A stretch of DNA of 19,970 nt from Burkholderiaceae bacterium (GCA_019428955.1 JAHYJF010000030.1:1-19970), one strand, 5' to 3'; shown: positions 1 to 6,915, numbered from the stretch's first letter. Translations and numbers: made by a program. Notes: generated by a model not told the origin, from the sequence alone.

Positions 1-56
1 GGATAGTCAATACCGTATCTTGGACCGAAGCCAAGGCTCGCCTCAGTTCCCTTTGA
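1..56 (+). CDS. Antitoxin C-terminus (partial, ParE/RelE-type addiction module)
   Basis: Only the last 17 codons are inside the window, read in frame 3 and ending at a TGA at 54-56. The tail contains SWTEAKARL, which resembles the Trp-Glu-x-x-Lys-x-Arg-Leu end of short addiction-module antitoxins. The main support is the neighbour: a ParE/RelE-like toxin starts at a TTG that overlaps this stop by 4 bases (TTGA), the usual coupling of antitoxin and toxin. The identity is inferred from this arrangement and the tail motif; the rest of the gene lies off the left edge. Confidence 0.5.
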   Translation, partial: IVNTVSWTEAKARLSSL

Positions 57-349
57 GCACGTTCACGGTTGTCCTCCTCCCAGCTGCGGAGGAAAAGGCG
101 AGTGAAGCTTTCCGCTAATACATAGAACGTAGCCGGCTGGCGGCAGACGCCTTTCGCGAAGAACTTACCGGCGCGATCGACAGCTTGGCGGAGAGACCGG
201 GGCTGTGGCCCCCCGATGATGATTCCATCAGGAGGTTGGTCTTGCGGCACTTCCCGTTCACGGTGTTGTACGAGGTGACCGGGAAGACAGTCACGGTGTT
301 TGCCGTCGCGCACCAGCGCCGTCGCCCTGGCTATTGGCGATACTGCTAA
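53..349 (+). pseudogene. ParE/RelE-type toxin with in-frame stop codon
   Basis: Frame 2 from the TTG at 53 encodes a typical small ParE/RelE toxin of about 98 codons. It begins STFTVVLLPAAEEKASEAFR, continues with a helical segment (AFREELTGAIDSLAERPGLW), then the core strand RHFPFTVLYEV and the family ending TVFAVAHQRRRPGYWRYC. The frame is interrupted once by an ochre codon at 116-118, between EAFR and YIERSRL, exactly where relatives have an uninterrupted helix. Everything on both sides stays in one frame, so this is a single nonsense change and not general decay. The gene overlaps the antitoxin stop by 4 bases and ends 6 bases from the convergent trmB stop. The toxin is probably dead unless the stop is suppressed, translation restarts, or the base is a sequencing error. 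Confidence 0.82.
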
Positions 350-354
350 TCGCC
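336..354. terminator. Hairpin between convergent toxin remnant and trmB
   Basis: GGCGAT at 336-341 pairs perfectly with ATCGCC at 349-354 around a 7-base loop that includes most of the toxin stop codon. It lies at the meeting point of two convergent genes. There is no clear T-run on either side, so termination is only a possibility. Confidence 0.3.
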
Positions 355-355
355 G

Positions 356-1099
356 CTACCTCCGCACGAACACCAGGTCGCGCACCTCGTGCCCGAGCCC
401 AAGGCCGCGGCGCTCGAATTTGGTCAGCGGTCGCAGTTCGGGACGCGGCGCGTATCCGTCCGCCGTGTTCGCAAGAAGCGGCTCGGCCGAGAGCACCTCG
501 AGCATCTGCGCCGCGTAAGGCTCCCAGTCGGTGGCGCAGTGCAGCGTGCCACCGGGCGCGATGCGCGCCGCCAGCAAGGTGATGAAGGACGGCTGCACCA
601 GGCGGCGCTTGTGATGCCGCGCCTTGGGCCAGGGATCGGGGAAGAAGACGTGCACGCCGGCCAGTGAATCCGGGGCGATCATGTCGCGCACCACTTCGAC
701 CGCGTCGTGGGCGATTACCCGCAGGTTGCTCAGTCCCTGTTCCTCGATGCGACGCAACAGCGCGCCCACCCCGGCTGGATAGACCTCGACCCCGAGAAAG
801 TTGCGCTCTGGATTGGCGGCAGCGATGGCGGCAGTGGTCTCGCCCATCCCGCAGCCGATCTCGAGCACGGTCGGCGCGACCCGCCCGAAGACCTGCGTGA
901 GGTCCAGGAGTTGCGGCGCGTAGGGCACGCCCCAGATCGGCAGCAGCCGATCCCAGGCCTCGCGCTGCCCGGGAGTGCGGTGGGCGCGGCGAGTGCCGAA
1001 GCTGCGGATGTGGGGATGCGCGGGCGCGGTACCGGCGCCGGTCGGCGGGGAACCGGCCGAGCCGTCGTCATTCGCGGCCTGGCCCTCGCTGTCTGCCAC
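356..1099 (-). CDS. trmB: tRNA (guanine-N7-)-methyltransferase TrmB
   Basis: TrmB methylates G46 in the variable loop of tRNAs with S-adenosylmethionine. The 247-residue product carries the Rossmann SAM motif VLEIGCGMGETT (78-89) and the family motif FFPDPWPKARHHKRR (152-166). It also has TDWEPYA (190-196) and the C-terminal TKFERRGLGLGHEVRDL. Residues 1-30 are a low-complexity Ala/Pro/Gly leader absent from most relatives; the conserved part begins at IRSF (31). The annotated GTG start lies 3 bases after the thiG stop, with AGAAGG directly before it, so translation is probably coupled to thiG. The N-terminal leader makes the exact start uncertain. It is the last gene of the minus-strand thiamine cluster. 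Confidence 0.95.
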   Translation of the reverse strand: MADSEGQAANDDGSAGSPPTGAGTAPAHPHIRSFGTRRAHRTPGQREAWDRLLPIWGVPYAPQLLDLTQVFGRVAPTVLEIGCGMGETTAAIAAANPERNFLGVEVYPAGVGALLRRIEEQGLSNLRVIAHDAVEVVRDMIAPDSLAGVHVFFPDPWPKARHHKRRLVQPSFITLLAARIAPGGTLHCATDWEPYAAQMLEVLSAEPLLANTADGYAPRPELRPLTKFERRGLGLGHEVRDLVFVRR

Positions 1100-1102
1100 C
1101 TT

Positions 1103-1942
1103 CTAGCCGGCTTTGCCCGGCGCAATCATCCCGCCGGTTGGTGAGGAGGGCGCCGCGGCGTAGAGCTTGCGCGGCATCCGGCCGGCGAGGAAAGCCTCGC
1201 GCCCGGCCTCGACGGCCTTCTTCATGGCCCCGGCCATGGCGACCGGGTCGCGGGCCGCGGCCACCGCGGTGTTCATCAGCACCCCGGCGCAGCCCAGTTC
1301 CATCGCGATCGCCGCGTCCGATGCGGTGCCGACACCGGCGTCGACGATCACCGGCACCTTGGCCTTCTCGAGAATCAGCTGGATGTTCCAGGGGTTGAGG
1401 ATGCCCATGCCGGAGCCGATCAGCGAGGCCAGCGGCATCACCGCCACGCAGCCGATCTGCGCGAGCATGAGCGCCTGGATCGGGTCATCGCTGCAGTAGA
1501 CCATCACCTCGAAGCCCTCGGCCACCAGCACCTTGGCGGCGGCAAGCGTCTCGGGCATGTTGGGGTAGAGATTGTGCGGGTCGCCGAGCACTTCGAGCTT
1601 GACCAGGGTGTGATCGTCGAGCAGCTCGCGCGCCAGGCGCAGGGTGCGGATCGCATCGTCGGCGCTATAGCAGCCGGCGGTGTTGGGCAGCAGCGTGAAG
1701 CGCTCGGGCGAGATGTAGTCGAGCAGGTTGGGCTCTCCGGCGCTCTGGCCGATGTTGGTGCGCCGGATCGCCACGGTGACGATCTCGGCGCCGCTCGCCT
1801 CGATCGCGTCACGGGTCTGGGCAAAGTCGCGGTACTTGCCGGTGCCGATCAGCAGGCGCGAGCCGAAGCTGCGCGTGCCGATGCGCATAGTGTCGGCGCC
1901 GCCGGCGGCGTCGCTGGCCGAAGTAGCAATCGGGGCAGTCAT
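1103..1942 (-). CDS. thiG: Thiazole synthase ThiG
   Basis: ThiG condenses deoxyxylulose 5-phosphate, dehydroglycine and ThiS-thiocarboxylate sulfur into the thiazole of thiamine, in the cytoplasm. The 279-residue product shows the family signatures: GTRSFGSRLLIGTGKY near residue 22, VTVAIRRTN at 55-63, LLPNTAGC at 84-91 and VKLEVLGD at 114-121. Lys115 matches the Schiff-base lysine, and PVIVDAGVGTASDAA forms the phosphate-binding end. An 18-residue extension precedes Met19; relatives usually begin near there, but an AAGGA sits upstream of the ATG at 1942, so the longer form is plausible. The gene is 35 bases downstream of the OsmC gene and 3 bases upstream of trmB. No TPP riboswitch was seen upstream of the cluster. 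Confidence 0.96.
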   Translation of the reverse strand: MTAPIATSASDAAGGADTMRIGTRSFGSRLLIGTGKYRDFAQTRDAIEASGAEIVTVAIRRTNIGQSAGEPNLLDYISPERFTLLPNTAGCYSADDAIRTLRLARELLDDHTLVKLEVLGDPHNLYPNMPETLAAAKVLVAEGFEVMVYCSDDPIQALMLAQIGCVAVMPLASLIGSGMGILNPWNIQLILEKAKVPVIVDAGVGTASDAAIAMELGCAGVLMNTAVAAARDPVAMAGAMKKAVEAGREAFLAGRMPRKLYAAAPSSPTGGMIAPGKAG

Positions 1943-1977
1943 TAGGGCGATCCTTGCAGGTATGTCCGGGGCGGGCG

Positions 1978-2427
1978 TCAGTGCGCGGCGCCGGCCACGG
2001 TCACGGGAAAATTGACCGAATTAGACATGAAGCAGTTGGCGTGGGCACGCTGGTGCAGCATGGGCAGGTGCTCGGCGTGGGCCGGATCGACGAACTGCAC
2101 CTCGGGGTGCATCTTGACCTCCAGCATCCGGGTCTTGCCATCTTTCGTGCCGAGCAGACCTTCGGCGCGATCGGCGTAGGAGCGCACCGCGTACCCGCGT
2201 TTGTGGGCAATCGCCATAAAGGTCAGGAATTGGCACTGCATCAGCGATGCCATCATCAGGGTCTCGGGATTGGGCAGCGCGTCGTCGCCGCCGTACTCGC
2301 TCGCCGCCGAGGCGTGGTAGCTTCCGGTCGCGAAGCGTACTTCCGTGGCGCGCTCGTAGCTGGTGCTGTCGGTCGGATTAAGCGGTGTTCCCAGCCAGCG
2401 CAGGGTGCCTTCGAATTTATGTTCCAC
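1978..2427 (-). CDS. OsmC/Ohr-family peroxiredoxin-like protein
   Basis: This 149-residue protein has the OsmC/Ohr fold signature: two widely spaced redox cysteines, Cys65 in LMQCQFLTFM and Cys132 in HANCFMSNSVNFPV. The conserved PNPETLMMASL helix start precedes the first cysteine. Family members reduce organic hydroperoxides using the two-cysteine site. The start is a GTG at 2427 preceded by a strong GGAGAGAG ribosome site at about 7 bases. The oddity is position: it sits between thiS and thiG, which are normally neighbours, so it should be co-transcribed with thiamine synthesis genes. Whether it protects thiocarboxylate chemistry or simply hitchhikes cannot be told from the sequence. The OsmC subtype is not assigned. 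Confidence 0.88.
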   Translation of the reverse strand: MEHKFEGTLRWLGTPLNPTDSTSYERATEVRFATGSYHASAASEYGGDDALPNPETLMMASLMQCQFLTFMAIAHKRGYAVRSYADRAEGLLGTKDGKTRMLEVKMHPEVQFVDPAHAEHLPMLHQRAHANCFMSNSVNFPVTVAGAAH

Positions 2428-2478
2428 GGATCTCTCTCCTCGAATATTAGTGTGAAGCGTTGCAGGTATTGTTGCCGT

Positions 2479-2682
2479 TCAGCCGCCGCCGACCGCCACC
2501 ACGATCTCGATCTGGTCGGCCGGGGCGACCTTCGTGTCCTGGTGCCTGGAGCGCGGCACGATCTGGCCGTTGAGCTCGATTGCAACGCGCTTGCCCGCGA
2601 AGCCGAGTTCATCGACCAGCGTCGCGATGTTCAGCCCGTCAGGGACTTCGCGGGGCTGGCCGTTGACGGTGACGAAGATCAT
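2479..2682 (-). CDS. thiS: Sulfur carrier protein ThiS
   Basis: ThiS is the ubiquitin-fold sulfur carrier whose C-terminal glycine is adenylated, thiocarboxylated and used by ThiG. The 67-residue product has the expected size. It starts MIFVTVNGQPREV, contains the middle strand KRVAIELNGQIVPR and ends EIVVAVGGG, giving the essential C-terminal Gly-Gly. The ATG at 2682 has no strong ribosome site directly upstream. It lies 59 bases after the flavoprotein gene and 51 bases before the OsmC gene on the same strand. The activating enzyme ThiF and thiE are not in the window. Confidence 0.95.
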   Translation of the reverse strand: MIFVTVNGQPREVPDGLNIATLVDELGFAGKRVAIELNGQIVPRSRHQDTKVAPADQIEIVVAVGGG

Positions 2683-2741
2683 TGGTGTGGGACCACAACT
2701 AAGCTAAGTGTCCATTTTCGCACGGCGCGCCGCGGCGTGCT

Positions 2742-3848
2742 TCAGGGCGCAGCGATCAGATCGGCCACGTGCGACCCGAGAGCGAGGCAGGCAGTCAGAC
2801 CGGGCGACTCGATCCCGAAGAGGTTGACCAGGCCCGGGGTGCCGTGCGCTGCCGGACCCTGGATCATGAAGTCGCGCGCCGGCTCGGCCGGTGCCTGGAT
2901 CTTGGGCCGGATCCCGGAGTAGGCCGGCACCAGCGAGTTGTCCGGCAGCTCCGGCCAGTACTGGCGGATCGAAGCGTAGAAAGCGTCGGACCGTGCCGGA
3001 TCGACACGATAGTGGATCTCCTCGATCCACTCCACGTCGGGGCCGAAGCGTGCCTGCCCGGCCAGGTCGAGCGTCAGGTGGACACCCAATCCGGCCGCCT
3101 GCGGCACCGGATACACCAGCCGCGAGAAGGGCGCGCGGACGGCAAGGGCGTAGTAATTGCCCTTGGCCAGGTAGGCCGGCGGGATCAAGCCAGCGTCCAG
3201 GCCCGCGATTGCTCGCGCCAGGGCGACGGCCCCGAGCCCGGCCGAATTGATGAGTGTCCGGGCGCGCAGCTCGATCGGATCGGCGCCGCCGACCTGGAGC
3301 AGGAAGGCGCTGTCCTCAAGGTGAGCCGAGATGAGCGGTGCGCGCAATGCGACCAATCCACCGGCATTCTCCAGATCGCCCTGCAGCGCGCTCATCAGGC
3401 CGTGGCTGTCGACAATCCCGGTCGAGGGCGAGAGCACCGCCGCGACGCACGACAGCGCCGGTTCGAGCGCTTGCGCATGCGTTCCTTCCAGCCTTACGAG
3501 ATCGGTCACCCCGATGGCTGCCGCCCGGGCGATCAGGGCTTCGAGTTGCCCGATCTCAGCCTCGGTCGTAGCCACGATCAGCTTGCCGCAACGCCGGTGA
3601 GCGATGCCGCGTACGGCGCAATAGTCATAGAGCAAGGCCTTGCCCGCTACGCACAGCCGGCCCTTGAGAGAGCCGGCCTGGTAGTAGAGCCCGGCGTGGA
3701 TCACTTCGCTGTTGCGCGAGCTGGTCTGGGTGCCGATCGCGTCCTCGGCTTCGAGGACCCAGACCTCGCGGCCGCGCAGCGCCAGTTCGCGCGCCACCGC
3801 CAGGCCCACGACACCCGCGCCTACGACTACTGCATCGACCGTTCCCAT
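2742..3848 (-). CDS. L-2-hydroxyglutarate oxidase-like FAD-dependent oxidoreductase
   Basis: This is a DAO-superfamily flavoprotein of 368 residues from the preferred ATG at 3848. The dinucleotide-binding GAGVVG (10-15) follows a beta strand, and an acidic residue in VLEAE ends the second strand. The segment SSRNSEVIHAGLYYQAGSLK is characteristic of L-2-hydroxyglutarate dehydrogenase/LhgO proteins, as are CGKLIVA and STGIVDSHGLM. These enzymes oxidise L-2-hydroxyglutarate to 2-oxoglutarate and pass electrons to oxygen or quinone. A GTG at 3872 in frame would add eight residues, but GGGAG upstream of the ATG and the family N-terminus favour 3848. Because it precedes thiS, a ThiO-like glycine oxidase role was considered; the motifs fit LhgO better. 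Substrate is inferred. Confidence 0.82.
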   Translation of the reverse strand: MGTVDAVVVGAGVVGLAVARELALRGREVWVLEAEDAIGTQTSSRNSEVIHAGLYYQAGSLKGRLCVAGKALLYDYCAVRGIAHRRCGKLIVATTEAEIGQLEALIARAAAIGVTDLVRLEGTHAQALEPALSCVAAVLSPSTGIVDSHGLMSALQGDLENAGGLVALRAPLISAHLEDSAFLLQVGGADPIELRARTLINSAGLGAVALARAIAGLDAGLIPPAYLAKGNYYALAVRAPFSRLVYPVPQAAGLGVHLTLDLAGQARFGPDVEWIEEIHYRVDPARSDAFYASIRQYWPELPDNSLVPAYSGIRPKIQAPAEPARDFMIQGPAAHGTPGLVNLFGIESPGLTACLALGSHVADLIAAP

Positions 3849-3885
3849 TGCCCCCAACTCCCGCTCGGCCACCGCCTGTTGCCTC

Positions 3886-3891
3886 TATAAT
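3886..3891 (+). promoter_or_regulatory. -10 element of the tRNA-Gly promoter
   Basis: A perfect TATAAT lies 11 bases before the mature tRNA 5' end, followed by a GC-rich discriminator, GGGCCTG. This would put the transcript start about 5 bases before the tRNA. No good -35 hexamer is seen at 17 bases. Read on the other strand, the same A/T block gives TATTAT, so it may also serve the divergent flavoprotein gene. Confidence 0.55.
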
Positions 3892-3902
3892 AAGGGCCTG
3901 TC

Positions 3903-3976
3903 GCGGGTGTAGTTCAATGGTAGAACGGTAGCTTCCCAAGCTGCATACGAGGGTTCGATTCCCTTCACCCGCTCCA
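3903..3976 (+). tRNA. glyU: tRNA-Gly(CCC)
   Basis: The 74-base gene folds as a full cloverleaf. The 7-bp acceptor stem pairs GCGGGTG with CACCCGC. The D arm contains AGTTCAATGGTAGAAC, the anticodon arm is GTAGC-TTCCCAA-GCTGC, and the T arm GAGGGTTCGATTCCCTT is standard. The CCA end is encoded. The anticodon CCC at 3935-3937 decodes GGG glycine codons. It closely resembles enterobacterial tRNA-Gly(CCC). Confidence 0.97.
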
Positions 3977-3997
3977 GAGCCCACCTGCCGGGCTCTG
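3975..3997 (+). terminator. Possible tRNA terminator hairpin
   Basis: CAGAGCCC at 3975-3982 pairs perfectly with GGGCTCTG at 3990-3997 around a 7-base loop, starting within the tRNA CCA end. Only a short CGTT follows instead of a T-run, so it may stop transcription weakly or act as a 3' processing signal before the glycosyltransferase gene. Confidence 0.4.
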
Positions 3998-4041
3998 CGT
4001 TAAGCTAGCGGCTTATCCGCCGCCACGCCAGCCAGGGTCCA

Positions 4042-4818
4042 ATGAGCGCACCGGTCAACGTCATCTGCATGAAGTGGGGAAAGCTCTACGGCCCCGAGTA
4101 CGTCAACCACTTGCGCGCTGGAGTGGCGCGCCACCTGGCGCGCGAACACCGTTTCGTCTGCTTCACCGATGACGCCAGCGGGCTCGCCCCGGATGTCGAG
4201 GTCCGGCCGATCCCGTCCCTTGGCCTGCCGACCGGGCACCAGGACCGGCGCTGGCAGAAGCTCTCGGTCTTCGGCCGTGAGCTCGCCGACCTGAAGGGCA
4301 CCACACTGTTCCTCGACCTCGACCTGGTCGTGGTCGCCAACCTGGAGCCGTTCTTCGAGCACCCGGGCCCCTTCCTGATCATTCGCGACGACGACCTGTT
4401 TCGCCCCAAGCCGCTGCGCAAGCTCAACCCGGCGCGCGAGCGTTTCCTGCACAGCGTCGGCAACTCCTCGGTGTTCCGCTACGAGATCGGGGCGCACACC
4501 TACATCCTCGAGGCCTACCTCGCCGATCCGGCCGGCGCCACGCGCGACTACGAGATCTCCCAGCAGTTTCAGAGCGCACAACTGGCCGCCCACGGCCACC
4601 TGGCCTACTGGCCCAAAGGCTGGTGCGTGAGCTTCAAGAACGACTGCGTACCGCGCCACCTGAAGAGCTACCGGGCCGATCCGGCGTTACCGGCGGGTGC
4701 GAAGATCGTCGTCTTCGCCGGCAACCCGAAGATGGGCGAAGTGCTCGCCGGCGGCGGACATCGGCTGCACCGGCGCATCGGCAAGGTCGACTGGTTGCGC
4801 CAGGCCTGGGAGGCTTGA
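4042..4818 (+). CDS. Glycosyltransferase with DxD motif (GT-A type)
   Basis: This 258-residue protein begins VNVICMKWGKLYGPEYVN and has the metal/nucleotide-sugar-binding DxD in LFLDLDLVVV (Asp92, Asp94). C-terminal family blocks include GWCVSFKNDC and IVVFAGNPK, where relatives of GT8-like enzymes carry a histidine-glycine block. No signal peptide or membrane segment is visible, so it is likely a cytoplasmic or peripheral enzyme. Donor and acceptor sugars cannot be read from the sequence. Its TGA is directly followed by the ATG of the FkbM methyltransferase, so the two are probably translated as a unit and may modify the same surface glycan. The start ATG has only a weak AGGG upstream. Confidence 0.75.
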   Translation: MSAPVNVICMKWGKLYGPEYVNHLRAGVARHLAREHRFVCFTDDASGLAPDVEVRPIPSLGLPTGHQDRRWQKLSVFGRELADLKGTTLFLDLDLVVVANLEPFFEHPGPFLIIRDDDLFRPKPLRKLNPARERFLHSVGNSSVFRYEIGAHTYILEAYLADPAGATRDYEISQQFQSAQLAAHGHLAYWPKGWCVSFKNDCVPRHLKSYRADPALPAGAKIVVFAGNPKMGEVLAGGGHRLHRRIGKVDWLRQAWEA

Positions 4819-5679
4819 ATGGCGACCTCGCGCCCGCTGCCGGTCTTCGACGATGCCTCGCCGTGGGGCCGTTACGCGCCGAGCGCGGGAATTGGGATGC
4901 TGCTCTCCGTGAGCCATGCGTTGCCGGCATGGCTGCGGCGCCTGGTGCTGGTGCTGCGTCGCCCGATCAAGTACGGGGTCCACACGCCGCTCGACGTGAC
5001 CATCTGGGGCCTGCGTCTGCGCCTGCTGCCGCGCGGCAACATGAGCGAGCAGAAATTGCTGTTCGCGCCCCAGTTCTTCGACCAGGAGGAGCTCGCGCAG
5101 TTGCGCGAGCGCCTGCCGGCCGACGGCTGCTTCGTGGACATCGGCGCCAACGCCGGCGTCTACAGCTTCTGGGCGCATCACTGCATGCAGGGGCGCGGGC
5201 GCATCATCAGCGTCGAACCCGACCCGGAGATGCGCCGGCGCCTGGCGTTCAATCTTGCCAGCAACCGGATCGGCGACATCGAGGTGTGCCCGGTGGCGTT
5301 GAGCGATCATGCCGGCACTGCCGAGCTGCAGGTCAACCTCGCGCAGCGCGGCGAGAACACCTTGGTGGCCGCCGAGGCGCAGCGTGCCGGCGGCGAGCGC
5401 CAGGCCGTGACGGTCGAGCTCGACACGCTGCTGCACCTGTTGCAGGCGCGCGGCATCACGCGGGTGCACGCTCTCAAGATCGACATCGAAGGCCACGAGC
5501 CGCCGGTGCTGCGCCACTTCCTGGAAAACGCGCCGGCCACGCTGTGGCCCGGCCTGGTCATCACCGAGTTCAAGGCCGACACCGCGCCGATGATCGAGGC
5601 GCTGTTGACCACTCGCGGTTACCGCCGGCGCACGACCACGCGGCTGAATTTCATTTTCGAACGGATGCCACCCGGCTGA
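4819..5679 (+). CDS. FkbM-family SAM-dependent methyltransferase
   Basis: FkbM proteins transfer a methyl group from S-adenosylmethionine, usually to sugar or other hydroxyl groups in surface polysaccharides and natural products. The 286-residue product has the SAM motif CFVDIGANAGVYSFW (104-118), the acidic loop SVEPDPEMRR (131-140), VALSDHAGTAEL (159-170) and the family block LKIDIEGHE (219-227). The first 70 residues are an extension with a hydrophobic, arginine-flanked helix (about 33-48) that could sit at the membrane. GGGAGG at 4808-4813 within the end of the glycosyltransferase gene is a good ribosome site. The start abuts the upstream stop, indicating coupling. The acceptor is unknown. 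Confidence 0.88.
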   Translation: MATSRPLPVFDDASPWGRYAPSAGIGMLLSVSHALPAWLRRLVLVLRRPIKYGVHTPLDVTIWGLRLRLLPRGNMSEQKLLFAPQFFDQEELAQLRERLPADGCFVDIGANAGVYSFWAHHCMQGRGRIISVEPDPEMRRRLAFNLASNRIGDIEVCPVALSDHAGTAELQVNLAQRGENTLVAAEAQRAGGERQAVTVELDTLLHLLQARGITRVHALKIDIEGHEPPVLRHFLENAPATLWPGLVITEFKADTAPMIEALLTTRGYRRRTTTRLNFIFERMPPG

Positions 5680-5710
5680 GATGGCGTCGCTGCATTCCGA
5701 CGTTGAACCC

Positions 5711-5727
5711 GGCAGCGCAGCGCTGCC
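5711..5727 (+). other. Hairpin just upstream of the glxR ribosome site
   Basis: GGCAGCG and CGCTGCC form a perfect 7-bp stem with a 3-base loop. It ends 5 bases before the AGGAG ribosome site of glxR. There is no T-run, so it is more likely a transcript-end or processing element, or a modulator of glxR translation, than a classical terminator. Confidence 0.4.
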
Positions 5728-5745
5728 ATCAAGAGGAGTGAAACA

Positions 5746-6636
5746 ATGAGCAAGATCGGTTTCGTTGGACTCGGCATCATGGGCACCCCGATGGCCGAGC
5801 ACCTGATCAAGGCCGGGCACGAGGTCTTTTTGTTCAGCATCCCGAGCATTCCGAAGTCGGCAATCGCGGCCGGCGGCAAGGCCTGCAAGTCGAGCAAGGA
5901 GGTGGCTCAGAAGGGCGACATCATCTTTATCATGGTACCCGACACGCCGCACGTCGCGGCCGCGCTCTTTGACGCCGATGGCATCGCCGCGGGGCTCTCC
6001 AAGGGCAAGATCGTAGTCGACATGAGCTCGATCTCGCCGATCGAGACCAAGGCGTTCGCGAAGCGCATTCGCGCGCTCGGCTGCGAGTACCTCGACGCCC
6101 CGGTCTCGGGCGGCCAGGTCGGGGCGCTCGCTGCTTCGCTCACCATCATGGTCGGCGGCAAGGCCAAGGTTTTCGATAAGGTCAAGCCGCTCTTCGAACT
6201 GATGGGCAAGAACATCACGCTGGTTGGCGGCAACGGCGACGGCCAGACCGCCAAGGTGGCCAACCAGATCATCGTGGCGCTCACCATCGAGGCGGTGGGC
6301 GAGGCGCTGCTGTTCGCGTCCAAGGCCGGCGCCGATCCGGCGCGGGTGCGCCAGGCCCTGATGGGCGGCTTCGCCTCCTCGCGCATTCTCGAGGTGCACG
6401 GCGAGCGGATGATCAAGCGCACCTTCGACCCGGGCTTTCGGATCGAACTGCACCAGAAGGATCTCAACCTGGCGCTGACGGCCGGCCGGGCGCTGGGCGT
6501 AGCGCTGCCCAACACCGCGATGGCCCAGGAACTGTTCAACTCCTGCGCCGCCCACGGTGGCAGCGCCTGGGATCACTCCGCCATGGTGCGCGCGCTCGAG
6601 ATGATGGCCAACTTCGAGGTCGGGCAGAAGGGCTGA
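5746..6636 (+). CDS. glxR: 2-hydroxy-3-oxopropionate (tartronate semialdehyde) reductase GlxR
   Basis: GlxR reduces tartronate semialdehyde to glycerate in glyoxylate assimilation, using a nicotinamide cofactor. The 296-residue protein belongs to the 3-hydroxyisobutyrate dehydrogenase family. It has the Rossmann GLGIMG (8-13), IFIMVPDTPHV (60-70), DMSSISPIET (92-101), the substrate loop DAPVSGG (117-123) and the catalytic Lys170 in GQTAKVANQIIVAL. The blocks LMGGFASSRILEVHGERMIK and FELMGKNITLVGGNGDGQT match the GlxR branch better than GarR. A strong AGGAG precedes the ATG. Its usual partners gcl and hyi are absent here, so it may be a stand-alone copy fed by another pathway. Confidence 0.93.
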   Translation: MSKIGFVGLGIMGTPMAEHLIKAGHEVFLFSIPSIPKSAIAAGGKACKSSKEVAQKGDIIFIMVPDTPHVAAALFDADGIAAGLSKGKIVVDMSSISPIETKAFAKRIRALGCEYLDAPVSGGQVGALAASLTIMVGGKAKVFDKVKPLFELMGKNITLVGGNGDGQTAKVANQIIVALTIEAVGEALLFASKAGADPARVRQALMGGFASSRILEVHGERMIKRTFDPGFRIELHQKDLNLALTAGRALGVALPNTAMAQELFNSCAAHGGSAWDHSAMVRALEMMANFEVGQKG

Positions 6637-6655
6637 ATCCAGTTGGAGCGCCCGC

Positions 6656-6778
6656 GCCAAATCCGGCACGATCCCGCTCGAGATCATCGAGGTGCAGTCC
6701 GGCAGCTGCCTCGACGAGGGCGATACCGTGCGGTTTGAGGATCGGTATGGGCGGACGGGGGAGAAGGGGCGCGCCTAG
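6656..6778 (+). pseudogene. manC: C-terminal remnant of mannose-1-phosphate guanylyltransferase (ManC type)
   Basis: The frame ending at the TAG at 6776-6778 encodes KSGTIPLEIIEVQSGS followed by LDEGDTVRFEDRYGR. This is the end of the C-terminal cupin (phosphomannose isomerase) domain of bifunctional ManC/AlgA enzymes, where relatives read IPLxxIEVQSGxYLGEDDIVRFEDxYGR. Nothing recognisable lies in frame before about 6656; glxR ends at 6636. Only about 40 of roughly 470 codons survive, with no start signal. The stub suggests a nucleotide-sugar or polysaccharide locus once stood here, which fits the nearby glycosyltransferase and FkbM gene. Identification is by motif memory, not a search. Confidence 0.7.
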
Positions 6779-6867
6779 GGTAGGCTCGACCGTCCGGGTC
6801 GGGGGAATGCCGAGCAAGTTGACGCTGGCGCGGAGCATCATCGGCTGACATTCACCAGCCTTGAATC

Positions 6868-6908
6868 TTGTTGTTGTAGTTGACAACAACAACAATTGTT
6901 GTCATTAT
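6868..6908 (+). promoter_or_regulatory. Promoter-operator of the TumE/TumA-like operon
   Basis: A consensus -35 TTGACA (6880-6885) and a -10 CATTAT (6903-6908) are separated by 17 bases. A 9-bp perfect inverted repeat, TGACAACAA at 6881-6889 and TTGTTGTCA at 6896-6904, fills the spacer and overlaps both hexamers. A further TTGTTGTTGT at 6868-6877 repeats the same unit on the outside. This is the layout of an autoregulatory operator bound by a winged-helix antitoxin. The predicted transcript start, about 6915, is next to the toxin GTG at 6916. Confidence 0.7.
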
Positions 6909-6915
6909 CTCCAAC

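Noticed and set aside
2742..3848. ThiO (glycine oxidase) identity for the flavoprotein upstream of thiS
   Set aside because: Genomic position suggests it, but the NSEVIHAG, CGKLIVA and TGIVDSHG blocks are those of L-2-hydroxyglutarate oxidases.
4687..6687. A 666-codon open frame on the minus strand opposite the FkbM and glxR genes
   Set aside because: It has a compositionally biased sequence with no recognisable domain and lies opposite two genes with clear family motifs; it is a high-GC shadow frame.
6880..6915. TTG start for the TumE-like toxin, giving a longer protein
   Set aside because: The extra codons translate the palindromic operator into a Thr/Ile/Val run unlike the family N-terminus, and the TTG is part of the -35 hexamer.
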